Notes under the pieces: generated by a model
What the model was told of the DNA's origin: nothing
The model's database searches: none
Seen by the model: only the letters and a program-made list of their open reading frames with translations
Program-made: the position numbers and the translations under genes
Shown: positions 1-9,278 of the stretch, piece by piece
How positions within the stretch are numbered: position 1 is the first letter of the stretch
Layout of the letters: every line of letters starts with the position of its first letter
NCBI GenBank assembly: GCA_004335835.1
Contig: RWJK01000615.1
Location: 1 to 19,406, forward strand
Source of the DNA: Scenedesmus sp. ARA3
Taxonomy: Eukaryota > Chlorophyta > Chlorophyceae > Sphaeropleales > Scenedesmaceae
DNA length: 19,406 nucleotides
Direction of reading: 5' to 3'

Positions 1-1
1 T

Positions 2-437
2 AGTGCCTCATCCACAGCTTCACACAGGTGGGCAGGCGTGATTTGTGTTGATAAAGTCATGATAACACCATGTCAACTTGGAAGGTCGTAGGCTGCCAAG
101 GTGTCTGTGCGTCCTTTTATCTGCTGACGCTCATCTACAGCTTCACCCAGGTGTGGCAGCTTGACTTGTAGTTTTTGCAGGGAGGGGATTGTGCAGTGCA
201 CTGACCCAGCCATTCTGTGGAGTGCCTCATCCACAGCTTCACCCAGGTGGGGAGGCGTGATTGGTGTTGATAAAGTCATGACAAATCATGTCAACTTGGA
301 AGGTTACCTTGGTTGGCTGCCAAGGTGGCATCTTCTACCTGCTGACGCTCATCTACAGCTTCACCCGGGTGGGGCAGCTTGAGGTGTCGTGCTGACAGGG
401 AGGGATTGTGCAGTGCACCCACTCTGCCACTTTGTGT
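2..437 (+). repeat. 219-bp tandem duplication made of exon-end copies (intron of the transporter gene)
   Basis: Unit 1 (2-220) and unit 2 (221 to about 437) align almost end to end. Each unit holds two shorter related blocks with core CTCATCYACAGCTTCACCC followed by a GT-type boundary. Blocks end near 27, 150, 246 and 368. On the plus strand the core reads LIYSFTQ or LIHSFTQ and stops at CAG|GTG, except the fourth copy, which has CGG|GTG. Human ABCD4 as I recall it has LISCFTQ directly before the segment encoded from 577, so these blocks look like copies of the 3' end of the preceding exon with its donor site. The true exon may lie left of the window. Nothing else is seen in 438-576 apart from the acceptor TGTGCAG at 570-576. 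Confidence 0.75.
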
Positions 438-576
438 AGGGCCTGTCACTTGACAGCCAGAATGATGGTAATGCAGCTGCCAGCTGCTGCTAGTCAACAG
501 GCATGGTTCAGGCGCGCAATGGTCACGGTGGCTCTAGTGGATGTCATTGACGTGACAACATGTGTCTGCTGTGCAG

Positions 577-2483
577 GTTTTAGACCTAGCCGACAAGGTG
601 TCAGGCCTGGCAGGCCTAACAGCACGCGTCAGCCAGCTGCTAGAGGCGCTGCAGCAACAGCAGCACCAACAGCAGCCACCAACCGCGCCACAGCAGCAGC
701 AACAGCAGGGGAAGCAGCGCACGCCACACAAGCAGCAGCATACACAGACGCAGCAGGAGGAGCAGCAGCAGCTGCTGCTGTTGGGTGATGGCACTGCGCC
801 GTCTCACAAGCGCTACGCCAGCCAGGCTGTGCTGCTGCAGCCACCGCAGCTGATCAGGGTGGCAGGGTCTGGCAGTGCGACTGAGCAAGCCACACCCCTC
901 AACTGCATTGAGCAGCAGCAGCAGGCGGAAGGGCAATGTATTGCATCACTACAGCAGCAGCAGCAGCAGCAGCAGCTGATGCAGGTCAGCGTGCACTCGC
1001 TGGGTGCTGACCTGCTGCTGCATCAGGTGCGGCGCGCCTTCCCCGACTCGCCCCGCCTGGCGCCGCTCACGGCAGTTGTCACCTTCCAGTTCTGTGGCAG
1101 CGCCAAGCAGCTGATGCAGCAGCAGCAGCAGCAGCAGTGTTTGTCGCCGCCTCAGTCTGCAACCTGCTGGACTGACCCAAGCAGCAGCAGCAGCAGCAGC
1201 AGCAGGTTGCGCAGAGGTGTGGCTACAGCGCCAGACCTGGCACGGCGGCAGCAGCAGCAGCAATGGGCGATGCAGGGCGATTGCCACAGGGCAGTTAGTG
1301 CGCCGCTGCCGTCGCCTTCACGCTTTGCTGCTAACCAGGGTACTGCTGTACACACCATCACCAGTAGCAGCAGCAGCAGCAGCGGGTGCAGCAGCCTGCC
1401 ATCCCCTGCACGACCAGCAGCAGCAGCAGCAGCAGGCACTGATGTAGCTGCTGGTGGTGGCTGCTGCTGCCCCTGCAGTGGTGATAGTAGTGCTGATGGT
1501 AGCACTGCCGCCATTGCTAGCTGCAGCTGCCTGTGCAGTGCTGGGGAGATGCAGGCCATGCTGGATGTGTTCCTGGCGTGGCAGCAGCAGGTGTGCAGCT
1601 TCATCACTGCGAGGTGGGTGGCAGGCAAAGTGGCGGCACAGACTGTTAGGGATGCAGCACACAGCGTACGTATGGTGATGCAAAGGTGATCCACTATGCA
1701 TAACTCGATCATGTAGGTTTGCCCACACCATCACGCCTCACTGGAAGCAACAAGCCGGTCCATGCATTGTGTATCATTACACCCATGTTGCCATCTCCCT
1801 TGCCCTTCGTCGACAAATCTCATCTCTCCTCATCTCACCACCCCAGGGGCTACTGGACAGATGCGCTGGACCCCCGCACTGGCACAGCTATGCACGGCAG
1901 GCCGGGACAGCCATACGATGAGGTCATTGGCGCACAAGTGCTGCTGGGGTACCCCACACAGCAGCAGCAGCAGCAGCAGCAGCCTGGAGGCCTGCGGCTG
2001 ATCAGCCACCCGACAGCAGGCACCCAGGTGCGTGCAATGGGCCAGCAGCGGCAGCAGCGGCAGCAGCAGCAGCAGCGGCAGCAGCGGCAGCTTGAATGTA
2101 CTGCCTGTAGATCTGAATGTCATCAGTGCAGCATGCGCAGATGCTGCAAGTCTTGCGGGGCACGCCCACCTAGCTGTACACTCATCCTGGCGTGCTGTGT
2201 ATCATGCTGCTGCTTGTGCTGCTGCTGCATGCTGCTGCTGCAGGTGTACCCGGCCAGCCTTTTCACCTCTGCTCCGCTGCAGCTGGTGAGAGAGGCACTC
2301 AGGGCTGCTGCTGCAGCACCTGCTGCTGAGCCTGTGCTAGCAGCTGACAGCACCAGCAGCAGCAGCAGCTTGGCTCCTGCAGGCACAGGGGCAAGGACAC
2401 TGTTTGCAGTTGCTGGCTGTGATGGCAGCAGCAGCAGTGTTGTGGCTCATCTGCCACTCCTGGCAGCACCTTCGCCTGCCACC

Positions 2484-2516
<33 letters not shown>

Positions 2517-2622
2517 CACACATCGCAGCAGCTGCTGCTGCTGGAATGCACCAGCCTGTCTATCAGCACCCCATCAGGCCTGCCCATTGTCAGGGACTTG
2601 TCCCTCAGCCTGATTTCACCAT

Positions 2623-2653
<31 letters not shown>

Positions 2654-3785
2654 TGCAGTCAGCAGCAGTGGAGTGGCGTCTCTACTGATTAGGGGACCCA
2701 GTGGGTGTGGCAAAAGCACTCTGCTAAATTGCCTGGCTGGGCTGTGGCCTGCAGATGCAGGCAGGTTCAGCTTGCCTGCTGCTTCTAGTGCCAGATCAGC
2801 TTCAGCAGCAGGCTGCGCTGCTGCTGCTGCTGCTGGTGGTGGTGGTGGTGGAGTGCTGTTCCTGCCGCAGCGCATGCTGGCTGCTCCTGGTGCTACTGTA
2901 AGGGAGCAGCTGGCATATCCCGCTGCGCCGTCTGCATATGCGTGCAGCTGCAGCAGCAGCAGCAGTGATGTTGTACAGCGCAGCAGGCGGAGGCTGTTCA
3001 GCAAGGGAAAGGGCAGCAGCCTGCCGACCATAGCATCATCAACAACACCTTTTGCAGCAGCACCGGTGACAGCAGCAGCAGCAGCTGGTGTATCTGGCAG
3101 TCATCAGGTGCTGCGCATGCCGTCAGGTGTCGATGCAGCATCAGCACCAGCAGCAGCATCGTCTTGCAAGCAGCGCCGCCAGCAGCCGCTGCGTGTGCAG
3201 TTGGCGTCTTGGTGGGAGGACTGGCTGTCTTGCGGCATCAAGCGGGGAACATCCAGGCAGCAGCAGCTGCTGCAGCAGTCGCAGCAGCGGCATTGTACAC
3301 CATCCAACTATAGACAGGAGCAGCAGCAGCAGGAGCAGGAGCGCATAGCGCGCGCCGTCAACAGTAGCGCAAATTGTACGATAGATGGCAGCAGCGGCGG
3401 CAGTGAGCAGTGCTGCACGTCCTGCCAGCAGCTGCTGGCAGCGCTGCAAAGCGCAGGGCTGTCCTATCTGCTGGCTGCACTGCCAGCAGGGTTGGACTCT
3501 GCAGCAGACGACTGGGGTTCAGTGCTGTCTCCTGGCGAGATGCAGCGCTTGGGTTTTGCCAGGGTTGTGCTGCATAAGCCGCTGCTTGCGGTTTTGGATG
3601 AGGCGACGAGCTCACTGCCTGGCGACGTTGCTGTGGCGCTGTATCAGCAGCTGCAGGGGGCTGGCGTGAGCTATGTGAGTGTGGGGCACAGCAGTAGCTT
3701 GCTTGGGTTGCATGGGCAGGTGCTGAGCATAGCAGCAGACGGGGCGGGCGGCTGGCAGTTACAGAGTGTGCAGGGGTCTAACTAG
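577..3785 (+). CDS. ABCD4-type ABC transporter with an MMADHC (CblD) domain in its linker; 5' part outside window
   Basis: Exons 577-1613, 1847-2027 and 2244-3785 join in phase (AG|G, then phase 0) and give 919 residues; the membrane domain lies upstream. Residues 1-25 (VLDLADKVSGLAGLTARV...) match the end of the human ABCD4 membrane domain. Two MMADHC-like blocks (about 135-172 and 324-425) follow, then the ATPase: Walker A GPSGCGKST 557-565, Q-loop Gln615, signature LSPGEMQR 834-841, Walker B LLAVLDE 853-859, H-loop His888 in SVGH. LSPGEMQR and SVGH are what I recall for ABCD4. About 160 low-complexity residues sit between Q-loop and signature. Known: ABCD4 works in lysosomal cobalamin export and MMADHC routes cobalamin to its two enzymes. 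Inferred: one protein does both. Gln, Ser and Ala tracts are CAG runs in different frames. A chloroplast ABCD-like transporter is the alternative for the ABC part, less likely given the motifs. Confidence 0.85.
979..2300 (+). other. MMADHC/CblD-like domain inside the transporter gene (spans two introns)
   Basis: Three collinear blocks match remembered human MMADHC. Block 1 (979-1092) reads MQVSVHSLGADLLLHQVRR then AVVTFQF, against the human stretch with LLRKDFESLFPE and LTVTQK. Block 2 (1546-1613 joined to 1847-1900) reads VCSFITAR|GYWTDALDP, against ICYALRAEGYWADFIDP. Block 3 (1985-2027 joined to 2244-2300) reads LRLISHPTAGTQ|VYPASLFTSA, against [21 protein letters not shown]. Long CAG-encoded Gln/Ser/Ala inserts separate blocks 1 and 2. 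The human protein has a Cys-Cys pair just before KVIRH, one of which (Cys261) is reported to contact cobalt; here the aligned residues are Gly-Leu. Block 1 shares an exon with the membrane-domain end, and block 3 shares one with the ATPase, so the fusion does not rest on the splice model alone. Confidence 0.82.
2028..2243 (+). other. 216-nt stop-free intron inside the CblD-like domain
   Basis: The donor is CAG|GTGCGT and the acceptor CTGCTGCTGCAG|GTG. The length is 72 codons and the frame stays open throughout, so retention would insert a Gln/Arg- then Cys-rich 72-residue segment without a frameshift. It is called an intron because the MMADHC-like reading continues directly from GTQ to VYPASLF when it is removed. 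Confidence 0.75.
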
Positions 3786-4627
3786 TGCGGCAGCAGGTGC
3801 AGCAACTTGATGTCAGCAGTTCATGGCCATCATGGCATGTGTATAGGCGTGGTGGTGCAGCATCAGGAAGTTGTGACAGTGGACCTGTGTGAGATGCTTG
3901 TGCAGGGGCGGCATGCAGTGCAGCTGCATGCAGCTGCAACATTGTCGGTGTTTGACTTAAAACAGCAGTTGAGTCGAGTGATTGTTGCAAGCTGTTCTTG
4001 CAGGAAGGCAACGGTGCTCCTTTGAGCCTTTTGCTTGCCTGATACAACATGTCGTACACCCTGCTAAGCAAGAAGAAGACTAATCAATGCTTGGGCAGCA
4101 AAGAAGAAGAATACTTGTGTGACTTGGGCAGCTGGCTTGGGGGTTGTGTGACGTGTGTGTGTGACAGGTGCTGCAAATTCAGGCCAATGCAATGCCGACG
4201 TCCCATATGCATCCGGTTAAGCGGTGTTCATGGCACATGACCTTACATTCGTTGTGTGTACACATGATCTTCGTGCATGATGCACAGGTTGGCCAAGTTG
4301 ACTGCTGAGTAGGACAAATCAGTTTTGGTGCCACCTTGCCTGCCATCTCTGCTGGTCATTGTCCAAGTATTTTGGCGTTTTCCCGATTCCGTGCCAGCTG
4401 CAAGCTGCAATTGCGGCGGTCTAGGAGGTGGTGTGAGACGAGCGTGTGAACATCTCTGCTGTCGCAGCGACGGGCTTTGTCGCAGGTATGTAAATGTTCG
4501 AATCCTATTTTCAAATATTTCACACCACTGTTTGGGTCCAGATCCAACCGACGGAAAAACCCCTCGGACCAAATGGTGTCAATGGTCGATTTGCCCTGTT
4601 TAATCACCGCCCAAGACGTCATCTTGG
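3786..4627. other. Spacer between transporter gene and P450 gene; no gene seen
   Basis: There is no convincing coding region on either strand. It should hold the 3' UTR of the transporter gene and the upstream promoter of the P450 gene. The only plus-strand TGTAA, the usual poly(A) signal of chlorophycean algae, is at 4489-4493, which would mean a 3' UTR of about 700 nt. Just before it, GTCGC at 4461-4465 and 4479-4483 can pair with GCGAC at 4467-4471. Confidence 0.6.
4489..4493 (+). terminator. Possible TGTAA poly(A) signal of the transporter gene
   Basis: First plus-strand TGTAA after the stop at 3785, and upstream of the next TATA box at 4628. The distance is long but possible. A 5-mer alone is weak evidence. 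Confidence 0.35.
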
Positions 4628-4635
4628 TATATAAG
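4628..4635 (+). promoter_or_regulatory. TATA box of the P450 gene
   Basis: TATATAAG lies about 200 bp before the P450 start codon, in a locally AT-richer stretch. A second TATATAT at 4756-4762, 67 bp before the ATG, is a possible alternative. Confidence 0.5.
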
Positions 4636-4722
4636 TGTTGCATGGGGCTCTCTGATCTGCATCTACACCGTCATTATACAGCTACACAACATACAGAGAC
4701 TTCATCTTACCACCTTGACAAC

Positions 4723-4742
4723 TTCTCGGTACCTGCCGAGAA
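4723..4742. promoter_or_regulatory. Perfect inverted repeat in the P450 leader or promoter
   Basis: TTCTCGG and CCGAGAA form 7-bp arms around a 6-nt loop (TACCTG). It lies between the two TATA-like sites. It could be an RNA hairpin in the 5' UTR or a binding site for a dimeric factor; the sequence does not decide between them. Confidence 0.4.
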
Positions 4743-4828
4743 GCCTCTGTACCGCTATATATCCCCGTATCTGGTCGACAACACTTGCTGAAACTTTACA
4801 CTAATTGACACATTGCGTTTGAGCAGCC

Positions 4829-7627
4829 ATGAAGGCCGCATGGAGCCTTGATGCAGCAGCATGCGCAGGCCGGGGCAGCATTGCTGGATTTGAGCTCGCC
4901 GCGGCAACAGCCATCTGCGCTGTCCTGCTGGTATTTCTTGTCACGCTCAAAAGGTATGCACCAGCGCGATCTAGCCACGCCATGCTGTCCATGCAGCAAT
5001 TGCCGTGTCCCGCCTGGCACCTGCCAGGCACCTGCACATGCCCACCCCAGCGCACCTTACACTCTGCAAGCCAGCGCTTGCATCATGCATAATCGTCTCT
5101 AACACAAACAATAATCAAACATTAATCACAGCACGCACTGCCTGCTGGCGCTGATGCCTTTGCAGGAAGAACAGCTATGACCTGGACCACATCCCAGGGC
5201 CCTGGAAGCATGCCTGGCCTGTCCTGGGCAATATGCTCGAGTGCCTGAGGCCAGACTTCCACCGCGTCCTGCTGGCCTGGTCAGACAAGTATGGAGGCAT
5301 CGTGCGTGCGCAGTTCCTACACCAGCCCGCACTCATTGTCACAGACCCAGCAGCGCTTGCAGCCATCATGGGCAGGGGAGAAGGTGCCATGGATAAGGCA
5401 GCGATTACCTACGCGCCCATCAACCGCATGTGCACGCCGCATGGAGAGGTCAACCTGCTGACATCAGCAGCTGATGACAGCTGGAAGGCAGTCAGGAAGG
5501 CGGTGGCTGTCAGCTTTAGCATGCAGGTGGGAGCCGAGCAGCAGCTGCTGCAAGCCTATAAGATAGTCAGCAGGGTGCACTGCACAAACTGTAGAGGCAG
5601 CAAGCCTCAGCTGGAGATAGAACACTGGTTGCCGCAGACACCCGTCACAGATATCATTGATGAAGCCAGTCACATACGCTGCCAGCGCACAGTAGCCGCA
5701 AACTGCGCCAGCTGCCTGCTGACTCCTGCACACCTGCCTGCTGATCGCTCAAGTCCGTGACTGACAAGCTTTGTTCTTGCTGCTGCTGTGCAGAACATCA
5801 AGAAGAAGTTCCCCCTGGTGCTGGGCCGCATCAACCAGCTGTGTGAGCGCCTGGCAGCTGCAGGCCCAGGCACCTCCATTGATGTGGACCAGGCAGCGCT
5901 GCGTGTGACCCTGGACGTGATTGGCCTGGTGAGTGCGGCGCTACACGCTGCTGCATATGCATGCTGCTATTGATGTAACATTGGTTACTGCTGTTGGCAT
6001 GTCTTGACCAGAGCATGCTGATAGGGTCATGCATGCAACTATGAACAGAAGGGGGTTTGCTTGCACAGCACAGACGACAGCTTGCTTGCATGCAGCAGGG
6101 TTGCAGCAGCAGACCTAGCCATGTTCTCAAGGCCAGCTTAGCATCGCTAGGATCCTTTGTCTAAGTGGCAGCAATGACTGCTTGACAATCTGCTTCCGAC
6201 TTGCTGCCATCTCCTTGGCAACCTTGGACCTTACACTGTCTACTTGCTGCTGCTGCCAAACCCTGGACACACACCACCTCCCCATTGCCTGCCCTGTTTG
6301 CAGGCTGGCTTCGGCCACGACTACGCCAGCGTCAGCCAGGACACCCCAGCCTACGACCACCTGCTGCGCGTGCTGCCTCGCTGCTTCACTGAGGTCATGC
6401 TGCGCATCGCCAACCCGCTGCGCCCGCTGCTGCCTACCCTGTTCAAAAAGGGCGCCAAGGGCTCCGCAGCTTTCGTGGCATTTCAGACTGAGATGAACGC
6501 GCTGTTGAAGCAGCTGGAGGCGCGGGGCACTCCTGCAGAGGACGACACCGACATCGGCAGCCAGCTGCTGCGTGCCATGCAGCAATCCAATGGTGCCATC
6601 AGCCGCGAGCGCGTGCTCAGTGAAATCGGCATGCTGTTTGTGGAGGGCTTCGAGACCACCGGCCACACCACCAGCTGGACGCTGTTCAACATCGCCAGCG
6701 TCCCCAGCGTGCAGCAGAAGATTGCCGATGAGCTGGACTCCCTGGGACTGCTTGCGAAGCCGGGCTGCCCGCCACCCCGCGAGGTGGAATGGGAGGACCT
6801 CAAGCGCATGCCGTACCTTACAGCTTGCGCGAAGGAGGCCATGCGCATGCTTCCCGTCGTGTCAGTTATGGCGCGTGTTTCCGGCACCGATGGGATGAAG
6901 GTGGGGCCCTACCGCGTGCCGCAGGGCACACTTGTGGCCACACCCCTTTTTGCAATCCACAACACGGTTCACAACTGGGACGAGCCGGAGCAGTTCCGGC
7001 CCGAGCGCTGGCTGGCCGTGCCGGCAGAGACCTACGTGTTCAACAGCAGGGAGGCTGCAGCAGCAGCAGGCGGAGCAGGCGCTGCAGCTGCGGCAGCCAG
7101 CAGCAAGCGCGGCATCACCTTCATGCCCTTCAGCGAGGGGCCGCGCAACTGCGTTGGACAGGTGAGGCCCTGCCTTGGCTGCTGCCGCCTGTCTTCTTGC
7201 GCCAGCATCTCGTGAGATACTTGCATTCTTGTCATTGCCCAAGTGCCAACGCTGGGCAGACGGCAGCCCTGCAGCCCTGCACTACCCCATGCGCACTTGT
7301 GCTGCTGCTGCCAACGTGCTTACAACCCTAGCATGCAGCACAGCAGGCTGTTTAAAGCATTGCACAGGCCTTGCGGTGCACACGAAAGACCCCTTCACTG
7401 ACCCCACCCTGCCTGTCCTGCTGCTGCTGCTGCTGTTGCAGTCCCTGGCCAAGATGGAGGTACTGTGCCTGCTGGCCAAACTCTGCAGCACCTTTGACAT
7501 CAGCCTTGCCCCTGAGATGGGCGGCCGTGAGGGCGTGCGCAGCCGCGAGAGCACACACCTCACGCTGCAAACAGCAGGCACCAAAGGCATCCGCTGCCAC
7601 CTGCAACCTCGCGCTGCTGCCGTGTAG
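4829..7627 (+). CDS. Cytochrome P450, membrane anchored, five exons
   Basis: Exons 4829-4953, 5166-5526, 5794-5928, 6304-7161 and 7442-7627 have GT-AG borders and consistent phases, giving 554 aa, normal for the family. A hydrophobic helix at about residues 17-40 is the usual ER (or plastid envelope) anchor, followed by the Pro-rich hinge HIPGPW. Conserved parts are the I-helix EGFETTGHT (321-329, with the Glu-Thr pair for oxygen activation), the K-helix ExxR (Glu385, Arg388), RPERW (439-443) and the heme loop FSEGPRNCVG (483-492) with thiolate Cys490. The last intron splits the heme loop just after GlyGln. An Ala/Gly-rich insert (about 455-475) lies between RPERW and the heme loop. Substrate unknown; an algal family related to the CYP711 clan is a guess. 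No functional link to its neighbours is visible. Confidence 0.92.
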
Positions 7628-9071
7628 ACATGCAGCAGCAGCAACAGCAGCAGCAGCAGTGGCAGCGGTGAGAAAGCTGGTTGAGGGCGACAGGGGCTGC
7701 ATTGTTTGCCAGTGCGGCGTTTACGGCATGTGCATGTGACCATGCCTGCAGCGAGAGTAGACGTTGGGACTTTTGGTAGCGCAGCAACTTACACTGTTAC
7801 TTTGTACGAACCATCTGTGCCTATTTGTAGTGCAACGGCAGCTCAATCAGGATGCGCTGCCTGTTGGTGTGTTATCTACAGGTACTGCTGCGATTTGCTC
7901 AGCTTGTTTGGATATCAGGCATGCATTTCAGCCCATTGAGTGACATTGGCAGCAGCAGTGCTTGGCCAGGCTGCGGCTTGTGTTACATGTGCCGCATGCA
8001 AGGACAGACAAGGCAGCTGCCAATTTTTTTGTGCATGGTGAACAGCTGGTGCTGGCCTGGCCCCCCAGGGAGCTTGCATTTTCAGGCCTCAGGCGTATTC
8101 ACAGCATCTGTACAGAGGGTTCTAAGTCGTGTGCTGCCCCTGAGCATGCTTCACATGGTTGGATTGCATGTTCGAGATGATGATTACTAATTTGGCCTTT
8201 GCGCATAGCCTGGGCATGCATGCAGCTGGTAGTTGCCAGTGTTTTGGGGGCAGACAGTGATAAGGGGTCAACTGGGCTGGTGTAGATACTATCCATGCAG
8301 CAGAAGCATGGGCCTGTGATGAGCTTGCATATGGCGAGTGATTGCAGGCTCTGCTCCAACCTGCAAAACGACTTGTCAAGCTAGCAGTGATGTTGAGAGT
8401 AGCATAGTGCACAGTAGACGGGTCAAGCTTGAGGGTCATCAAGATGGAAGGTGGCATACAGCAAGATGGACATAGCTAGGCGTTCAAGTTGAAGGTACTT
8501 GTGGTTTGTGGGCAGGGTTCAAACAGCATATGCTGCTTGCTCAGCAGCTTTCTCATGCTGGTATTTGTTGCACCTGGGTGTTTTGCAGCTGCGCTGTGCA
8601 GCCATTGTTGTTGTCTGCTGTTCCTTGCGCAGCGATGTGCAGGTTCAAGTTGATTTTGCCGTGAAATGGTTTTGGACGTCGCCGAGATGTGACGAATAAG
8701 CTCCTTTGCACTGAGCGCAGAGGTATTTTCAGCTGTGTTGCTGCTTCAGCTTGAGGAAGCAAGTAAGCGAGCGCCGTGAAACTTGTCACAGTGACTCAGT
8801 GGCCTGGTTATTTATGGTAACTGCTTTTCTCCACTCTTCACGGCGCTGCTTGGCAGCACTCCCAGCCTGGCTAGGTGACAGCTGCATGGCAAGTATGCAG
8901 AGTTTCAAAAGGCAATAACAACAGCTGCCTGAACCCGTAGTTAGAGGTCTCTAGGCGCTTGCTGCTGTGTGCCACACAAGTTGATCCTTGCATGTGACCG
9001 GCCCGTTAACGTTGCACATGTTGAATACCCATGAGTAATAATACCGCGGGCAGCAGAACATCAGAAGAGTT
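7628..9071. other. Spacer between two convergent genes; no gene seen
   Basis: It holds the 3' ends of the P450 (plus) and symplekin (minus) genes. No plus-strand TGTAA is found soon after the P450 stop; the nearest variants are TGTAG at 7826-7830 and 8281-8285. Reading frames here are short and lack family motifs. The only structure noticed is the inverted repeat at 8770-8847. Confidence 0.6.
8770..8847. repeat. Inverted repeat with 11-bp perfect arms
   Basis: AGCGCCGTGAA at 8770-8780 pairs with TTCACGGCGCT at 8837-8847 across a 56-nt spacer. The spacer contains a smaller palindrome, GTCACAGTGAC at 8785-8795. A further hairpin, GCTGC-TTG-GCAGC, follows at 8846-8858. No target-site duplication was seen, so a mobile element is not claimed. 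Confidence 0.5.
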
Positions 9072-9076
9072 TTACA
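9072..9076 (-). terminator. Probable TGTAA poly(A) signal of symplekin
   Basis: TTACA on the plus strand is TGTAA on the minus strand, about 200 nt after the symplekin stop codon. It is the first such site downstream and at a normal distance. Confidence 0.5.
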
Positions 9077-9278
9077 CATGCCAGCACATTGTGGCAAATG
9101 TCCTTGGCCGGATAGCAACGTATGAGAACCCAACACATCACTGTGCAATGCCGGTGCGCATCAATTGATTGTTGCAACAGCGCAGCATGCGCAGCTGTCG
9201 AGCAGCACTGCCTTATGATGCAGCCGCACACAGCATGCGGCCATGCAAAGCGTCGCACTGAGCAACCCGCATGTTGCA

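Noticed and set aside
73..497. Two minus-strand frames that both contain PHPGEAVDE/PHLGEAVDE and end LPS
   Set aside because: They mirror the 219-bp duplication on the other strand. The plus-strand reading of the same blocks matches the ABCD4 exon end.
1152..1712. Long antisense frames over the transporter exons (also elsewhere over CAG runs)
   Set aside because: Pure triplet runs have no stops in most frames, so long antisense frames arise by composition. No family motif was seen in them.
4495..4506. TGTTCGAATCC resembling a tRNA T-loop
   Set aside because: The flanking bases do not pair into a T-stem and no acceptor or anticodon arms are found.
4243..4643. Two overlapping minus-strand frames in the spacer before the P450 gene
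   Set aside because: They have no recognisable motif and overlap the P450 TATA region; their length is within chance for this composition.
8174..8184. GATGATGA resembling a C/D snoRNA box C
   Set aside because: No box D (CTGA) at a fitting distance and no terminal stem.
8499..8699. Short plus-strand frame of 66 codons in the 3' spacer
   Set aside because: No motif, no supporting splice signals, and chance length.
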